This document shows, piece after piece, positions 52,468 to 61,052 of a DNA stretch of 64,000 nucleotides. Position 1 is the stretch's first letter. The number at the start of each line of letters is the position of its first letter. Below the pieces are notes generated by a model. It had not been told where the DNA came from. It did no database searches and was given only the letters and a program-made list of their open reading frames with translations. Source of the DNA: Saccharofermentans sp. (GTDB lineage: Bacteria; Bacillota; Clostridia; Saccharofermentanales; Saccharofermentanaceae); assembly GCA_024684815.1 (NCBI GenBank), contig JAIKWL010000055.1, positions 1 to 64,000 of the forward strand, read 5' to 3'. The translations under genes and the position numbers were made by a program.

Positions 52468-53171
52468 TCACATTCAGATACAGGTTTGCGGACAGGACCG
52501 TTGAAGTGCACTCCCTCTATGAGGAAGTGCATCATTATTGTAAGGATTACCGGACGGATGATCCTGCTGACTTCGAAGTTACGATCACTCAGGAAGACAT
52601 CGCAAGAGAGCGCTCCGGGGCCATTTCAGGATCAAGCAGTGATGCTTATCTTGAAGAGCTGGCCGTCTACCGCAAGATCTCAGAGATAATGCCTTTTTAC
52701 GATACCGTCCTCTTTCACGGTTCAGTCATCGCTGTTGACGGCAAAGCCTATATGTTTACTGCATCCTCAGGGACCGGCAAATCCACACACACTGCACTTT
52801 GGCGCAAGCTTTTCGGGGACCGCGCCGTCATGGTAAACGACGACAAACCGCTCATCCATATCAACGGCATAACCACTGCTTACGGAACTCCTTATAACGG
52901 CAAACACAGATTGTCATCTAATACCCGGGTGCCGCTAAAAGCCATCTGCATCCTTGAAAGAAGCAATGAAAACCACATAGAACAGATAACGTTCAAAGAA
53001 GCCTACTCCATGCTGATCCAACAGGTTTACAGACCGAATGATGTTCAGGCACTGCAAAAGACATTATCACTTGTCGACAGACTTGAAGGATCCGTAAGCT
53101 TCTACCGCCTGGGATGCAACATGGATATATCCGCAGCGCAGACAGCATATGACGGCATGAACAGGTTGTGA
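52464..53171 (+). CDS. HprK-like P-loop kinase
   Basis: 235 residues. The P-loop GTGKST (about 103-108) follows FTASS, and the preceding HGSVIAVDGKAYMF and following FGDRAVMVNDDKPLI segments match the HprK/PEP-carboxykinase-like fold. HprK relatives in RiPP clusters phosphorylate a precursor peptide (for instance in paeninodin-type lasso clusters); others act in unknown ways. The classical HPr-kinase N-terminal domain is missing. It lies one base from the peptidase gene. Confidence 0.85.
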   Translation: MITFRYRFADRTVEVHSLYEEVHHYCKDYRTDDPADFEVTITQEDIARERSGAISGSSSDAYLEELAVYRKISEIMPFYDTVLFHGSVIAVDGKAYMFTASSGTGKSTHTALWRKLFGDRAVMVNDDKPLIHINGITTAYGTPYNGKHRLSSNTRVPLKAICILERSNENHIEQITFKEAYSMLIQQVYRPNDVQALQKTLSLVDRLEGSVSFYRLGCNMDISAAQTAYDGMNRL

Positions 53172-53172
53172 T

Positions 53173-53598
53173 ATGGGAAAGACACAGATCGAGATCCTGG
53201 AGCGGGACGGGAAATATATAAGTGCTCCAAAAGGCATAAGCATGCTGCCCATGATCAAAGGCGGCCGTGATGCCGCATTGGTCGTTAAGCTCTCATCCCC
53301 TCCCAAACGTTATGATCTTGTCATGTATGCACGTACTGAAGATGTCGGCGTAATACACAGAGTCATCAGATTTAAGAATGGTGAATATATCATCTGCGGT
53401 GACAACTGCTGGCAGCTCGAACATGTTAAGCCGGAGCAGATCTACGGTATTGTTACAGAGTTCTCCCACAAAGGGAAATGGTATAAAATTGACAACAGAT
53501 TGTATCGCATATATGTACATCTGTGGGTGGATCTCCTCTTCATAAAAAGACCTGTTTTCCGTCTGCGGGATAAACTGAAACGGAAGTTCAAAAAATGA
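53173..53598 (+). CDS. S24/S26-family peptidase (signal-peptidase-like)
   Basis: 141 residues. Ser23 in GISMLP and His62 in IHRVI followed by GDNC give a Ser/His arrangement like SipW or eukaryotic-type signal peptidases; the usual Lys is absent. An ending hydrophobic stretch (YRIYVHLWVDLLFI) may touch the membrane. It could cut a leader from a peptide before export. Overlaps the ABC gene by four bases. Confidence 0.88.
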   Translation: MGKTQIEILERDGKYISAPKGISMLPMIKGGRDAALVVKLSSPPKRYDLVMYARTEDVGVIHRVIRFKNGEYIICGDNCWQLEHVKPEQIYGIVTEFSHKGKWYKIDNRLYRIYVHLWVDLLFIKRPVFRLRDKLKRKFKK

Positions 53599-55283
53599 AT
53601 AACAGCGCGGTAAAGTGGCTTTATAAGGTTCCCGGCAAAAAGAAGGCATATATCCTTCTTCTTACTGTCGTCCAAGCCCTGAACGGAGCAAGCGGAGTTT
53701 TGTATGCGCTCTTCCTCAGAGGGATCGTCGATTCCGCAGTCGCAAAAGATACTGACGGCTTTATCCGGAATGCTGCTTTTATAGTAATGCTCGTATTAAT
53801 CCAGTTGTCACTTTCCGCGATAATACGCTGGCTGTCAGAACTGTCCCGCTCTACTTTTGAGAACATCTTCAAAGAACGTCTGATGCATAATATCTTAAGA
53901 AAAGATTACAGCCGTGTAAGTGCGATCCACTCCGGAGAATGGCTCAACCGCCTGACGAACGATACTATGATCATCGCCAACAACTACACTGAAGTTATCC
54001 CGGGATTTGCGGGGATGGCCGTTAAGATGCTGTCGGCACTGGTCATGATCACAATTCTCGACACCCGCTTTGCACTGATAATCATACCGCTTGGGATTCT
54101 TTTGGGACTGCTCACATTCGCATTCCGCAGATCCATGAAAAAACTACACAAAAACGTGCAGGAAAAAGACGGAGCAGTCAGGATCTTCTTCCAGGAAAGG
54201 ATCGCAAGCCTTATGGTCATAAGATCATTTGCAGCCGAATCACAGACTGAGGAGGAAGAAAGATCAAAGACCGGTGAACACAAGAAGGCACGGTTAAGGA
54301 GAATGCGTTTCTCCAATATATGCAACTTCGGTTTTGGCGGTGCAATGAACGGAATGTATATCTTCGGTGTCATATACTGCGGTTACGGGATCCTCACAGG
54401 TACAATATCCTACGGAACCCTGACAGCCGTAACACAGCTCATTACCCAGATCCAGTCACCGTTTGCAAATATAACAGGTTATCTCCCCCGCTGGTATCAG
54501 ATGACTGCCAGCGCCGAACGGCTTATGGAGATAGAATCTTTCAGAGATGACATCCTGGAGGATTCTTTGAGCCGCGAACAGATAGCATCTTATTATCAGG
54601 ATTCATTCAGCAGTTTGGAGCTTTGCGGTGTGTCATATACATACTATCCGGCTTCAAATGTCGTTACCGGCTTAAACAAGGAAAATATGCCTGTTGCTGT
54701 CAGCGGGATCGATCTTGAGATCAGTAAGGGCGAACACGTCGCTTTCACAGGTCACAGCGGATGCGGCAAATCAACCGCGCTTATGCTTCTTATGGGGATC
54801 TACAAGCCTGACAGCGGTACGCTTTACCTGTGCAGCAAAGACGGATCAAAAACTGAGCTCTCCCCTTCATGGCACCGGCTTTTTGCCTATGTGCCGCAGG
54901 GCAACAAACTTATGAGCGGAACTGTACGCGAGATCGTGAGCTTTGCCGACAAAGCCTCGATGTCCGATGATGAACGCATATATTCGGCACTGAAGATAGC
55001 CTGTGCAGATGAATTCATCAGTGAACTCGATGCAGGTATTGATACCGTATTGGGAGAACACGGCACAGGTCTTTCTGAAGGTCAGATGCAGCGTATAGCA
55101 ATTGCACGGGCGATCTATTCTGAAGCACCGGTCCTGATGCTCGATGAGGCAACCAGTGCCCTCGATGATGCGACCGAGAAGCGTCTGCTCGGGAATCTGC
55201 GCACTCTTACGGATAAGACCATAATAATAGTGACGCACCGTCCTGCCGCACTTGAAATCTGCGACAAGATCATTGAGTTCTGA
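53595..55283 (+). CDS. ABC exporter with fused membrane and ATPase domains
   Basis: 562 residues. Six transmembrane helices (1-300) precede the ATPase: Walker A GHSGCGKST, Q-loop YVPQGNKL, signature LSEGQMQRIAIARAI (LSGGQ altered to LSEGQ) and Walker B VLMLDEATSALDD, H-loop THRPAAL. There is no N-terminal C39 peptidase domain, so any leader removal must be done elsewhere, for example by the S24/S26 protein. Last gene of the four-gene cassette; its product is probably a peptide or lipid exporter. Confidence 0.92.
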   Translation: MNNSAVKWLYKVPGKKKAYILLLTVVQALNGASGVLYALFLRGIVDSAVAKDTDGFIRNAAFIVMLVLIQLSLSAIIRWLSELSRSTFENIFKERLMHNILRKDYSRVSAIHSGEWLNRLTNDTMIIANNYTEVIPGFAGMAVKMLSALVMITILDTRFALIIIPLGILLGLLTFAFRRSMKKLHKNVQEKDGAVRIFFQERIASLMVIRSFAAESQTEEEERSKTGEHKKARLRRMRFSNICNFGFGGAMNGMYIFGVIYCGYGILTGTISYGTLTAVTQLITQIQSPFANITGYLPRWYQMTASAERLMEIESFRDDILEDSLSREQIASYYQDSFSSLELCGVSYTYYPASNVVTGLNKENMPVAVSGIDLEISKGEHVAFTGHSGCGKSTALMLLMGIYKPDSGTLYLCSKDGSKTELSPSWHRLFAYVPQGNKLMSGTVREIVSFADKASMSDDERIYSALKIACADEFISELDAGIDTVLGEHGTGLSEGQMQRIAIARAIYSEAPVLMLDEATSALDDATEKRLLGNLRTLTDKTIIIVTHRPAALEICDKIIEF

Positions 55284-55308
55284 AAAAAGGAACTGTCAGA
55301 TTGAACTG

Positions 55309-55839
55309 TTAAATATCGTCTGCGGGTACAAAAGGCAGCTCGACCACGCCATTGCCGTCCGTATCCTGAGCGCTCGTACCGGAAGTCTCAGCCGGTTCCG
55401 GAGCAGTTGTTGCAGATGAACCTTCAGTTTCGCTGTAATCACGGGTCGTCGAGTCAGGATCGAATTCATTTGCTCCCTGGTCGGGACTGTCATCAACATC
55501 AACTATAGGCAGACCGCCGTCATCGGTGGGTTCAGCAGATGATGTTGTTCCTGCGGCATTATCCTGGGATTTAGCTGTAGTTGCATCTGTTTCACCGGAG
55601 TTGCCGGAGATTGTTGTCTCGCCTGATCCCGGGTCTGTCATATTACCGGGTGTTGTTGCATCAGTAATATCTCCTGAGACCACACCGGAAACATCTGAAG
55701 AGACAGCTGCCGATGTTGAACTTTCAGATACAAGCTGCCGGTCTTTGTTCAATGCCTTGACGCCTATAATGATCCCGATCAGTACGACCAGTATACCGGC
55801 TACACAGGCTATGATTATTATTGTTTGCTTATTCTTCAT
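55309..55839 (-). CDS. Membrane-anchored low-complexity acidic protein
   Basis: 176 residues from the ATG at 55839 (AAGGTG upstream). One N-terminal transmembrane helix (IIIIACVAGILVVLIGIIIGV) precedes an extracytoplasmic tail built almost wholly of Ser, Thr, Asp, Glu, Gly, Ala and Pro, with no fold visible. It converges with the ABC exporter gene, 25 bases apart. Function unknown; the tail may be a glycosylated spacer. Confidence 0.7.
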   Translation of the reverse strand: MKNKQTIIIIACVAGILVVLIGIIIGVKALNKDRQLVSESSTSAAVSSDVSGVVSGDITDATTPGNMTDPGSGETTISGNSGETDATTAKSQDNAAGTTSSAEPTDDGGLPIVDVDDSPDQGANEFDPDSTTRDYSETEGSSATTAPEPAETSGTSAQDTDGNGVVELPFVPADDI

Positions 55840-55929
55840 ACAGATCACCTTATTGTATAAATTCGCTTATTCTTAAATCATTTGCTATTCTACCATTATT
55901 TATACAAAAAGGTATCACCGCTCATCACA

Positions 55930-57072
55930 TTATGAAAAACTGATCACTCTCGGAAGGATCCCTTTAATCTTCCCTATAGCGATTCCGTAATTTGTCATGG
56001 GAATGCCCTGGTCTTTTGCCTTCTGATAGCGGCTCATTACTTCAGTCTCACCCAGCATACAGGCGCCGCAGTGAATTATAAGATCGTATTCTGAAAGATC
56101 TTTAGGGAACTCTAATCCGGATGTGAACTTAAACTCAGAATCAACACCCGTATATTCCCTGATCCAGCCGGGAAGTTTTACCGTGCCGATATCCTCGCAC
56201 TGGCGGTGATGCGTGCACCCTTCGCTTATAAGGATCTTTGCTCCGTCTTTCAGGTTATCGAGCATATTTGCGCCTTCAACGGACTGATCAAGTATCCCCT
56301 TAAATCTTGCCATGAGAATGGAGAATGATGTAAGAGGGATCTCCTTTGGGACGATTTTCGAGACTTTGGCAAAAGCCTGGCTGTCGGTAATGACCAGCCT
56401 TACTTTGCCTACCTTCTCAAGAGCTATGTCAAGCTCCGTATCCTTTACTACGACAGGGATCGCTCCCTTGCCAAGGAGATCTCTTATCACCATCTGCTGG
56501 GGAAGGATCAGGCGGTCTTTCGGAGCCGACTTGTCGATAGGTACAACAAGCACGACCAGATCGCCTTCTTCGACAAGGTCAGATACCAGAGGGCGGGGTT
56601 TCCGCTGCCTGATAATGACAGCGACCCTCTCCTTCAGTTCCTCTATGCCTTCGCCCTTAAGAGCACTTACAACCATTGCATCTTCGGGTATTACCGGATT
56701 ACCGAGATCACTCTTGTTGACCACCACAAGATGAGGGATCCTACGCTTAACAAATTCAGCCAGAAGAGCTTTCTCCTCATCACCGATTCCGATGGTGCCG
56801 TCAACTACAAGGATAGCAATATCAGTCTCATCGATAACCCTGATACTCCGTTCGATACGCTGGTTTCCGAGTGCTCCCTCATCGTCGATTCCGGGTGTGT
56901 CGATTATCACGACAGGCCCAAGAGGGAGCAGCTCCATAGTCTTTCTGACAGGATCAGTCGTCGTGCCTGCAACATCTGAAACAATGGACAGCTCCTGAGA
57001 TGTGAACCTGTTTACAAGGCTTGATTTGCCTGCATTACGGCGCCCGAAAAATGCAATGTGTGTGCGTTCCAT
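55930..57072 (-). CDS. hydF: [FeFe]-hydrogenase maturation GTPase HydF
   Basis: 380 residues. GTPase domain with P-loop GRRNAGKSS (10-18), DTPGID and NKSD motifs; a dimerisation domain in the middle; and a C-terminal cluster domain with CTHHRQC and HCGACMLG, the HydF [4Fe-4S] ligands. HydF is the scaffold on which the diiron subcluster is assembled. Last gene of the hydEGF set, 12 bases after hydG. The hydrogenase gene itself is not in this window. Confidence 0.97.
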   Translation of the reverse strand: MERTHIAFFGRRNAGKSSLVNRFTSQELSIVSDVAGTTTDPVRKTMELLPLGPVVIIDTPGIDDEGALGNQRIERSIRVIDETDIAILVVDGTIGIGDEEKALLAEFVKRRIPHLVVVNKSDLGNPVIPEDAMVVSALKGEGIEELKERVAVIIRQRKPRPLVSDLVEEGDLVVLVVPIDKSAPKDRLILPQQMVIRDLLGKGAIPVVVKDTELDIALEKVGKVRLVITDSQAFAKVSKIVPKEIPLTSFSILMARFKGILDQSVEGANMLDNLKDGAKILISEGCTHHRQCEDIGTVKLPGWIREYTGVDSEFKFTSGLEFPKDLSEYDLIIHCGACMLGETEVMSRYQKAKDQGIPMTNYGIAIGKIKGILPRVISFS

Positions 57073-57084
57073 ATCATTCCTCCT

Positions 57085-58500
57085 TTAGAATCTGAAGTCG
57101 CGTTCTCCGTTTTCGATAGCTACGAGTCTGTCACGGAGAACTGCTCTTGCCTTCTCGTTAGTTACATCCGGAATGTTCTTCTCAATAAGGATCTCACCGG
57201 CAGCGCGAGTCTCAGGGGATGCATAGTCCACCAGGTATTCCTTTAATGTCATGAGGGCATTGGGCAGACAGCAGTTCTGGATCTGCTTTGCTTTGCAAAG
57301 TGCCATGAACCTGTCACCGGTCCTGCCTTCTCTATAGCATGCAGTGCAGAATGAAGGAACATAATCCATATCGATCAGCCACTTCATGACTTCATCGAGT
57401 GAACGGGTATCTGATACGTCAAACTGAGCGGTCTCATCTACTCTTTCCTCATGAGTATAACCGCCGACAGATGTTCTGGAGCCGCCGGAGATCTGAGAGA
57501 TTCCAAGGTGCAGAACACGCTCTCTGGACTTCTGTGACTCACGTGTCGAGACGATCATGCCCGTGTAAGGAACTGCGATCCTGATGCATGCTACGATCTT
57601 TGCGAAAATATCATCGTCTATGGCATTCGTAAAATCATTAACGTCGATATCATCCGCAGGGCAGAGTCTCGGAACGGAGATCGTGTGAGGACCTACACCA
57701 TGGACTGCCTCTAAATGTTCTGCATGCATTAAAAGTCCTGCGAATTCATAGCGGTACTTATCAAGGCCGAAGAGAACGCCAAGGCCGACATCATCAATAC
57801 CGCCTTCCATAGCTCTGTCCATAGCCTCTGTGTGATAAGCATAATCATGCTTTGGTCCTGTCGGATGGAGCACTTCATAAGATGCCTTGTGGTATGTCTC
57901 CTGGAAAAGGATATATGTTCCGATCCCTGCCTCGTGGAGCTTTCTGTAGTTCTCAACTGTGGTAGCTGCGATGTTGACATTTACACGTCTGATAGCTCCG
58001 TTCTTGTGCTTGATAGAATAGATCGTCCTGATGCTCTCTAAGATGTATTCAATAGGGTTATTTACAGGGTCTTCACCTGCCTCGATGGCAAGTCTCTTGT
58101 GACCCATATCCTGCAGGGCGATGACCTCGTCACGGATCTGTTCCTGTGTAAGCTTTACTCTGGGGATCGTCTTATTCTTTCCGTGATAAGGGCAGTAAAT
58201 GCATCCGTTGATGCAGTAGTTGGAAAGATAGAGCGGCGCGAAAAGAACGATCCTGTTGCCGTAGAAATCCTTTTTGATCTGCTCTGCAAGAGCATAGATT
58301 TCTTCATTCTTTTCAGGGATATCACATGCAAGCAATACTGATGCATCACGGTGTGAGAGACCCTTTCTCTCTTTAGCCTTTTCTATGATCTCATCGATCA
58401 TCTGAACGTTGCTCTTGTTCTCGTCTGCAAACTTTAAAGACTCCAGTATCTCGTTGTCGTCGATAAATTCTTCTGCTTTCATTGATTTGGGATCGTACAA
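57085..58500 (-). CDS. hydG: [FeFe]-hydrogenase maturation radical SAM enzyme HydG
   Basis: 471 residues from a TTG at 58500; MYDPKSMKAEEFIDDNEI matches the family start. The radical SAM motif is Cys96, Cys100, Cys103 (CINGCIYC), and a C-terminal CTACYREGRTGDRF...NCC gives the second cluster site. HydG splits tyrosine into CO and CN ligands for the diiron site. RBS AAGAAGG. Confidence 0.97.
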   Translation of the reverse strand: MYDPKSMKAEEFIDDNEILESLKFADENKSNVQMIDEIIEKAKERKGLSHRDASVLLACDIPEKNEEIYALAEQIKKDFYGNRIVLFAPLYLSNYCINGCIYCPYHGKNKTIPRVKLTQEQIRDEVIALQDMGHKRLAIEAGEDPVNNPIEYILESIRTIYSIKHKNGAIRRVNVNIAATTVENYRKLHEAGIGTYILFQETYHKASYEVLHPTGPKHDYAYHTEAMDRAMEGGIDDVGLGVLFGLDKYRYEFAGLLMHAEHLEAVHGVGPHTISVPRLCPADDIDVNDFTNAIDDDIFAKIVACIRIAVPYTGMIVSTRESQKSRERVLHLGISQISGGSRTSVGGYTHEERVDETAQFDVSDTRSLDEVMKWLIDMDYVPSFCTACYREGRTGDRFMALCKAKQIQNCCLPNALMTLKEYLVDYASPETRAAGEILIEKNIPDVTNEKARAVLRDRLVAIENGERDFRF

Positions 58501-58516
58501 ATTCTTTTACCTTCTT

Positions 58517-59596
58517 TCAATTCTTGATCTCATTTTTGTATGCCATTTTGAATCTGATGTTGTCACCTCTGTCAGTGACTATTTCATAACCTATGCGTTC
58601 TATCCTGTTCTTCAGGCAGTTCATGCATTCCGCAGCTTCCTCGCCTGTGCATATCTTGTTGTCATACAGCGAGTATTTCTTCCTCACTCCGACAGGTGAC
58701 AGGTTCGGCATGACGACATTTGCGCCTGCAAGTATTCCCATCTCCCTGCCTCCCGGATCGATCGTTCCGAGTGCCGTTGTTGCAGGCAGCAGGACCGTCG
58801 GAAGCATCAGTCTGATCATGCTCAGAAGTAATAAAGTGAGCTCGAGATCTCCTGCTTTCTCATCTGCAAAGACCGTATCCTTATGCGGGATAAACGGACC
58901 GATGCCGATCATCTCGGGATCGAGCTTTTTCAGGAACAGAAGATCATCTGCAATGTTCTTATAAGTCTGGTATGGTGAACCCACCATGAAACCCGCACCG
59001 GTCTGAAAACCGATCGTCTTCAGATTAAACAGACACTGCTGTCTGTTCTCTGCAGAGAGGTTTGCCGGATGAAGTTTTGCATAGTGATCAAAATCTGCCG
59101 TCTCGTGCCTTAAGAGATATCTGTCTGCTCCTGCATCGAAAAACGCCTTATAAGATTCATAGCTCTTCTCACCTATCGATAAAGTCACCGCCACATCAGG
59201 ATGGTCTTTCTTGATCGCCTTGATGATATTGACGATCAAGTCATCTTTATAGTACGGGTCTTCACCGCCCTGCAAAACTATCGTCCTGAATCCCAGATCA
59301 TAACCTGATGATGCACATTCCACGATCTCTTCTTCTGTCAGTCTGTAGCGGTCCGCATTTTTGTTTCCGCATCTGATGCCGCAGTAGTAACAGTCGTTTT
59401 TGCAGTAGTTGGTAAACTCGATCAGACCTCTTACAAAGACCTTGTTTCCGTAGATTTCTTTTGCCACCGCAGATGCCTTTTCCGCAAGAGTCCGGCGGAT
59501 CTCGGGTGTACGGTTTTCGAGAAGCGAGATGATCTCGTCACGATTAAGACTTCCTGTCTTTATTAACTTGTCGGTAATGCCGGAAATGTCAGCCAT
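58517..59596 (-). CDS. hydE: [FeFe]-hydrogenase maturation radical SAM enzyme HydE
   Basis: 359 residues. Radical SAM cysteines 65, 69 and 72 (NYCKNDCYYCG), a barrel with GEDPYYKDD, GTIDPGGREMGILAGANVVMPNLSP and GTEEA-like C-terminus ECMNCLKN. HydE acts after HydG in making the diiron subcluster bridging ligand. It overlaps the upstream regulator gene by eight bases, so the two are coupled. Confidence 0.95.
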   Translation of the reverse strand: MADISGITDKLIKTGSLNRDEIISLLENRTPEIRRTLAEKASAVAKEIYGNKVFVRGLIEFTNYCKNDCYYCGIRCGNKNADRYRLTEEEIVECASSGYDLGFRTIVLQGGEDPYYKDDLIVNIIKAIKKDHPDVAVTLSIGEKSYESYKAFFDAGADRYLLRHETADFDHYAKLHPANLSAENRQQCLFNLKTIGFQTGAGFMVGSPYQTYKNIADDLLFLKKLDPEMIGIGPFIPHKDTVFADEKAGDLELTLLLLSMIRLMLPTVLLPATTALGTIDPGGREMGILAGANVVMPNLSPVGVRKKYSLYDNKICTGEEAAECMNCLKNRIERIGYEIVTDRGDNIRFKMAYKNEIKN

Positions 59597-59846
59597 TATT
59601 TGCGAGTATCGAATAAGTGATCTTCGCGGAAACGCCGTCGAGCATGCCGAGCTTTCCTGACACTGAATTGATCAGGCTCTCCGGCGCATCGACAACGGCA
59701 CTGATGATCGAGATATTCCTCTCTTTGTAAGGAATACCCATTCTGCCGACAACATAATCCCTCACTTCATGAAGGATATCGTTGATCTGCGCAACTGATT
59801 CGGGATTCTCAACAATGATGCCGATAATAGCAACTCTTGTCTCCAT
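59589..59846 (-). CDS. TM1266-type iron-only hydrogenase system regulator
   Basis: 85 residues from the ATG at 59846 with GGAGG six bases upstream; a longer frame from 59942 runs through the leader structure and was rejected. The ACT-like/NikR-C-like fold (ETRVAIIGIIVENPESVAQINDILHEVRDYVVGRMGIPYKERNISIISAVVDA) is the family seen beside hydEFG genes, called putative iron-only hydrogenase system regulator. No DNA-binding domain, so it may act by ligand binding to another protein. Confidence 0.88.
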   Translation of the reverse strand: METRVAIIGIIVENPESVAQINDILHEVRDYVVGRMGIPYKERNISIISAVVDAPESLINSVSGKLGMLDGVSAKITYSILANNG

Positions 59847-59953
59847 TTGACCTCCTTTCGCCCTTCGGGCAAACAAGGTTCTGAAGCAATTAAGTATGAA
59901 ATATTTACTTAAAGCCTTCCGCGTCAGGCAAACCTTCCGCACTCAGAACTATC
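59847..59953 (-). ncRNA. Structured leader of the hyd operon (candidate three-stem RNA)
   Basis: The predicted RNA starts near 59953. On the minus strand P1 is GTTCTGAG (59949-59942) with TTCAGAAC (59885-59878). P2 is AAGGTTTGCC with GGAAGGCTTT (59936-59911; nine of ten pairs, loop TGACGC). P3 is TTAAGTA with TACTTAA (59912-59890). A small hairpin GCCC-GAA-GGGC (59870-59860) stands right before the RBS GGAGG. A three-way junction closed by P1 would place this structure directly before the hyd regulator gene. It is a hand fold and matches no riboswitch class I know. Confidence 0.45.
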
Positions 59954-59959
59954 AAGCAT

Positions 59960-59988
59960 AAAGTATCATCTTGAAAGGTTAAATGCAA
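59960..59988 (-). promoter_or_regulatory. Candidate promoter of the hyd operon
   Basis: On the minus strand TTGCAT (59988-59983), a 17-base spacer and TACTTT (59965-59960). The predicted start falls just before stem P1 of the leader. Confidence 0.5.
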
Positions 59989-59996
59989 TGGACTTT

Positions 59997-60053
59997 GGCA
60001 CAGGACTTAAAAGAGGTGGGGTTTCATTATTTTTAGGTGTCGTTTCCTGTGCC
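59997..60053. repeat. Nine-base inverted repeat in the hyd/lipoprotein intergenic region
   Basis: GGCACAGGA (59997-60005) and TCCTGTGCC (60045-60053), perfect arms around 39 bases. Purpose unknown; it lies upstream of both divergent promoters. Confidence 0.5.
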
Positions 60054-60107
60054 GGGACCTTCTTGGCCCGAAAAACGCGCAACAATATATAATTGCGGCA
60101 AAACGGT

Positions 60108-60136
60108 AAAATTTTATTGTGTTTCAATAAAATTTT
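60108..60136. repeat. AT-rich 12-base palindrome, possible operator
   Basis: AAAATTTTATTG (60108-60119) and CAATAAAATTTT (60125-60136), perfect arms around TGTTT. It ends one base before the -35 element at 60138, so an operator or activator site is more likely than a terminator, since no T-run follows. Confidence 0.5.
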
Positions 60137-60137
60137 G

Positions 60138-60166
60138 TTGCAATTCAAATTGTGACGGTGTATCAT
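60138..60166 (+). promoter_or_regulatory. Promoter of the tandem lipoprotein genes
   Basis: TTGCAA (60138-60143), a 17-base spacer and TATCAT (60161-60166), 53 bases before the ATG at 60219. Confidence 0.6.
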
Positions 60167-60218
60167 AGGCACAACCTGAAGCCGGTTAACAGATATATAG
60201 TTCAAAGGGATAACGGAT

Positions 60219-61028
60219 ATGAAATATGTAAAACTGACAGCCATAGTTTTATGTGGAGCAATACTCTTATCAGGATGCAGCCGGATCAAAAATCCCGGAG
60301 CCCGGGATAACAACTTCGACCTTCCGGATAATCCTGCTGTCTTCACAGAAGTTTTTGATGAAAATATGCGCGCGATGTCTGTTACGGTCTACGGCAGAAC
60401 ATACACAGATTTCGGGGACCTTAAGGACATTAAATCAGAATACCATTTAAGAGATTGCCTTGGTTATGTTGAGAACTCTGAAACTACCCGTATCTATACT
60501 CTGTCAGATGACCCTTATGACAACTACATCGTCATAAAGAACATTAACAGCCTTACCGGCTTTACGAGATTTTACAGGGCAAAAGACACAATAAACCGTG
60601 ACATTTACACCCCACCATATATTGCATCTTTAGGCTTTGAATGCTGGTGTGACTCAGGACTTCACTATGAACTTAATGAAGCCCAAACAGGTCTCATCAT
60701 TAATGCGGAAAATGTTCAGCTCTTAAGTTATGAATATGATATCAACGGCAGGGCCGGAGGAGGCGGAGAAACAGGATATCTCAATCAAAGCCCCTACAAA
60801 AAAGGCGAGCTGATCAAACTCGGATTAACCGAAGTCGAGCTTGACGGCAAGGCTGATAAGGATAAACCTTTCACTGTTAAATACAAATTCAAAGTCACAG
60901 ATACCGACGGAGTGGTACATGAAGTCAAAGGATCCTACGAACGCGAGATGATGCTCGGCGCATATCTTTGCAGCCTGTCGATCGAATTCAGTTCCGAAGA
61001 CGGTTACTACATTCGTGAAGATATTTAA
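60219..61028 (+). CDS. Predicted lipoprotein (tandem paralogue 1)
   Basis: 269 residues. Lipoprotein signal (AIVLCGAILLSGCSRIK). The mature part shares YGRTYTDFGDLKD, DCLGYVENSETTRIYTLSDDPYDNYIVIKN, FYRAKDTINRDIYTPPYIASLGFECW and SGLHYE with the next protein. Family not recognised. Operon with the paralogue (24-base gap). Divergent from the hyd operon. Confidence 0.78.
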   Translation: MKYVKLTAIVLCGAILLSGCSRIKNPGARDNNFDLPDNPAVFTEVFDENMRAMSVTVYGRTYTDFGDLKDIKSEYHLRDCLGYVENSETTRIYTLSDDPYDNYIVIKNINSLTGFTRFYRAKDTINRDIYTPPYIASLGFECWCDSGLHYELNEAQTGLIINAENVQLLSYEYDINGRAGGGGETGYLNQSPYKKGELIKLGLTEVELDGKADKDKPFTVKYKFKVTDTDGVVHEVKGSYEREMMLGAYLCSLSIEFSSEDGYYIREDI

Positions 61029-61052
61029 TGTAAGTTTATAAGGAGAATCATC

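Noticed and set aside
52210..55283. Lasso peptide cluster
   Set aside because: No asparagine-synthetase-like cyclase (C protein), no B2 transglutaminase-like protease and no precursor gene were seen; only PqqD, kinase, peptidase and exporter are present.
59847..59942. N-terminal extension of the TM1266-type regulator
   Set aside because: The extension is basic and unrelated to the family, while GGAGG stands right before the ATG at 59846; the bases form the leader helices instead.
60108..60136. Rho-independent terminator
   Set aside because: The stem is AT-only and no T-run follows on either strand; it sits next to a -35 element.
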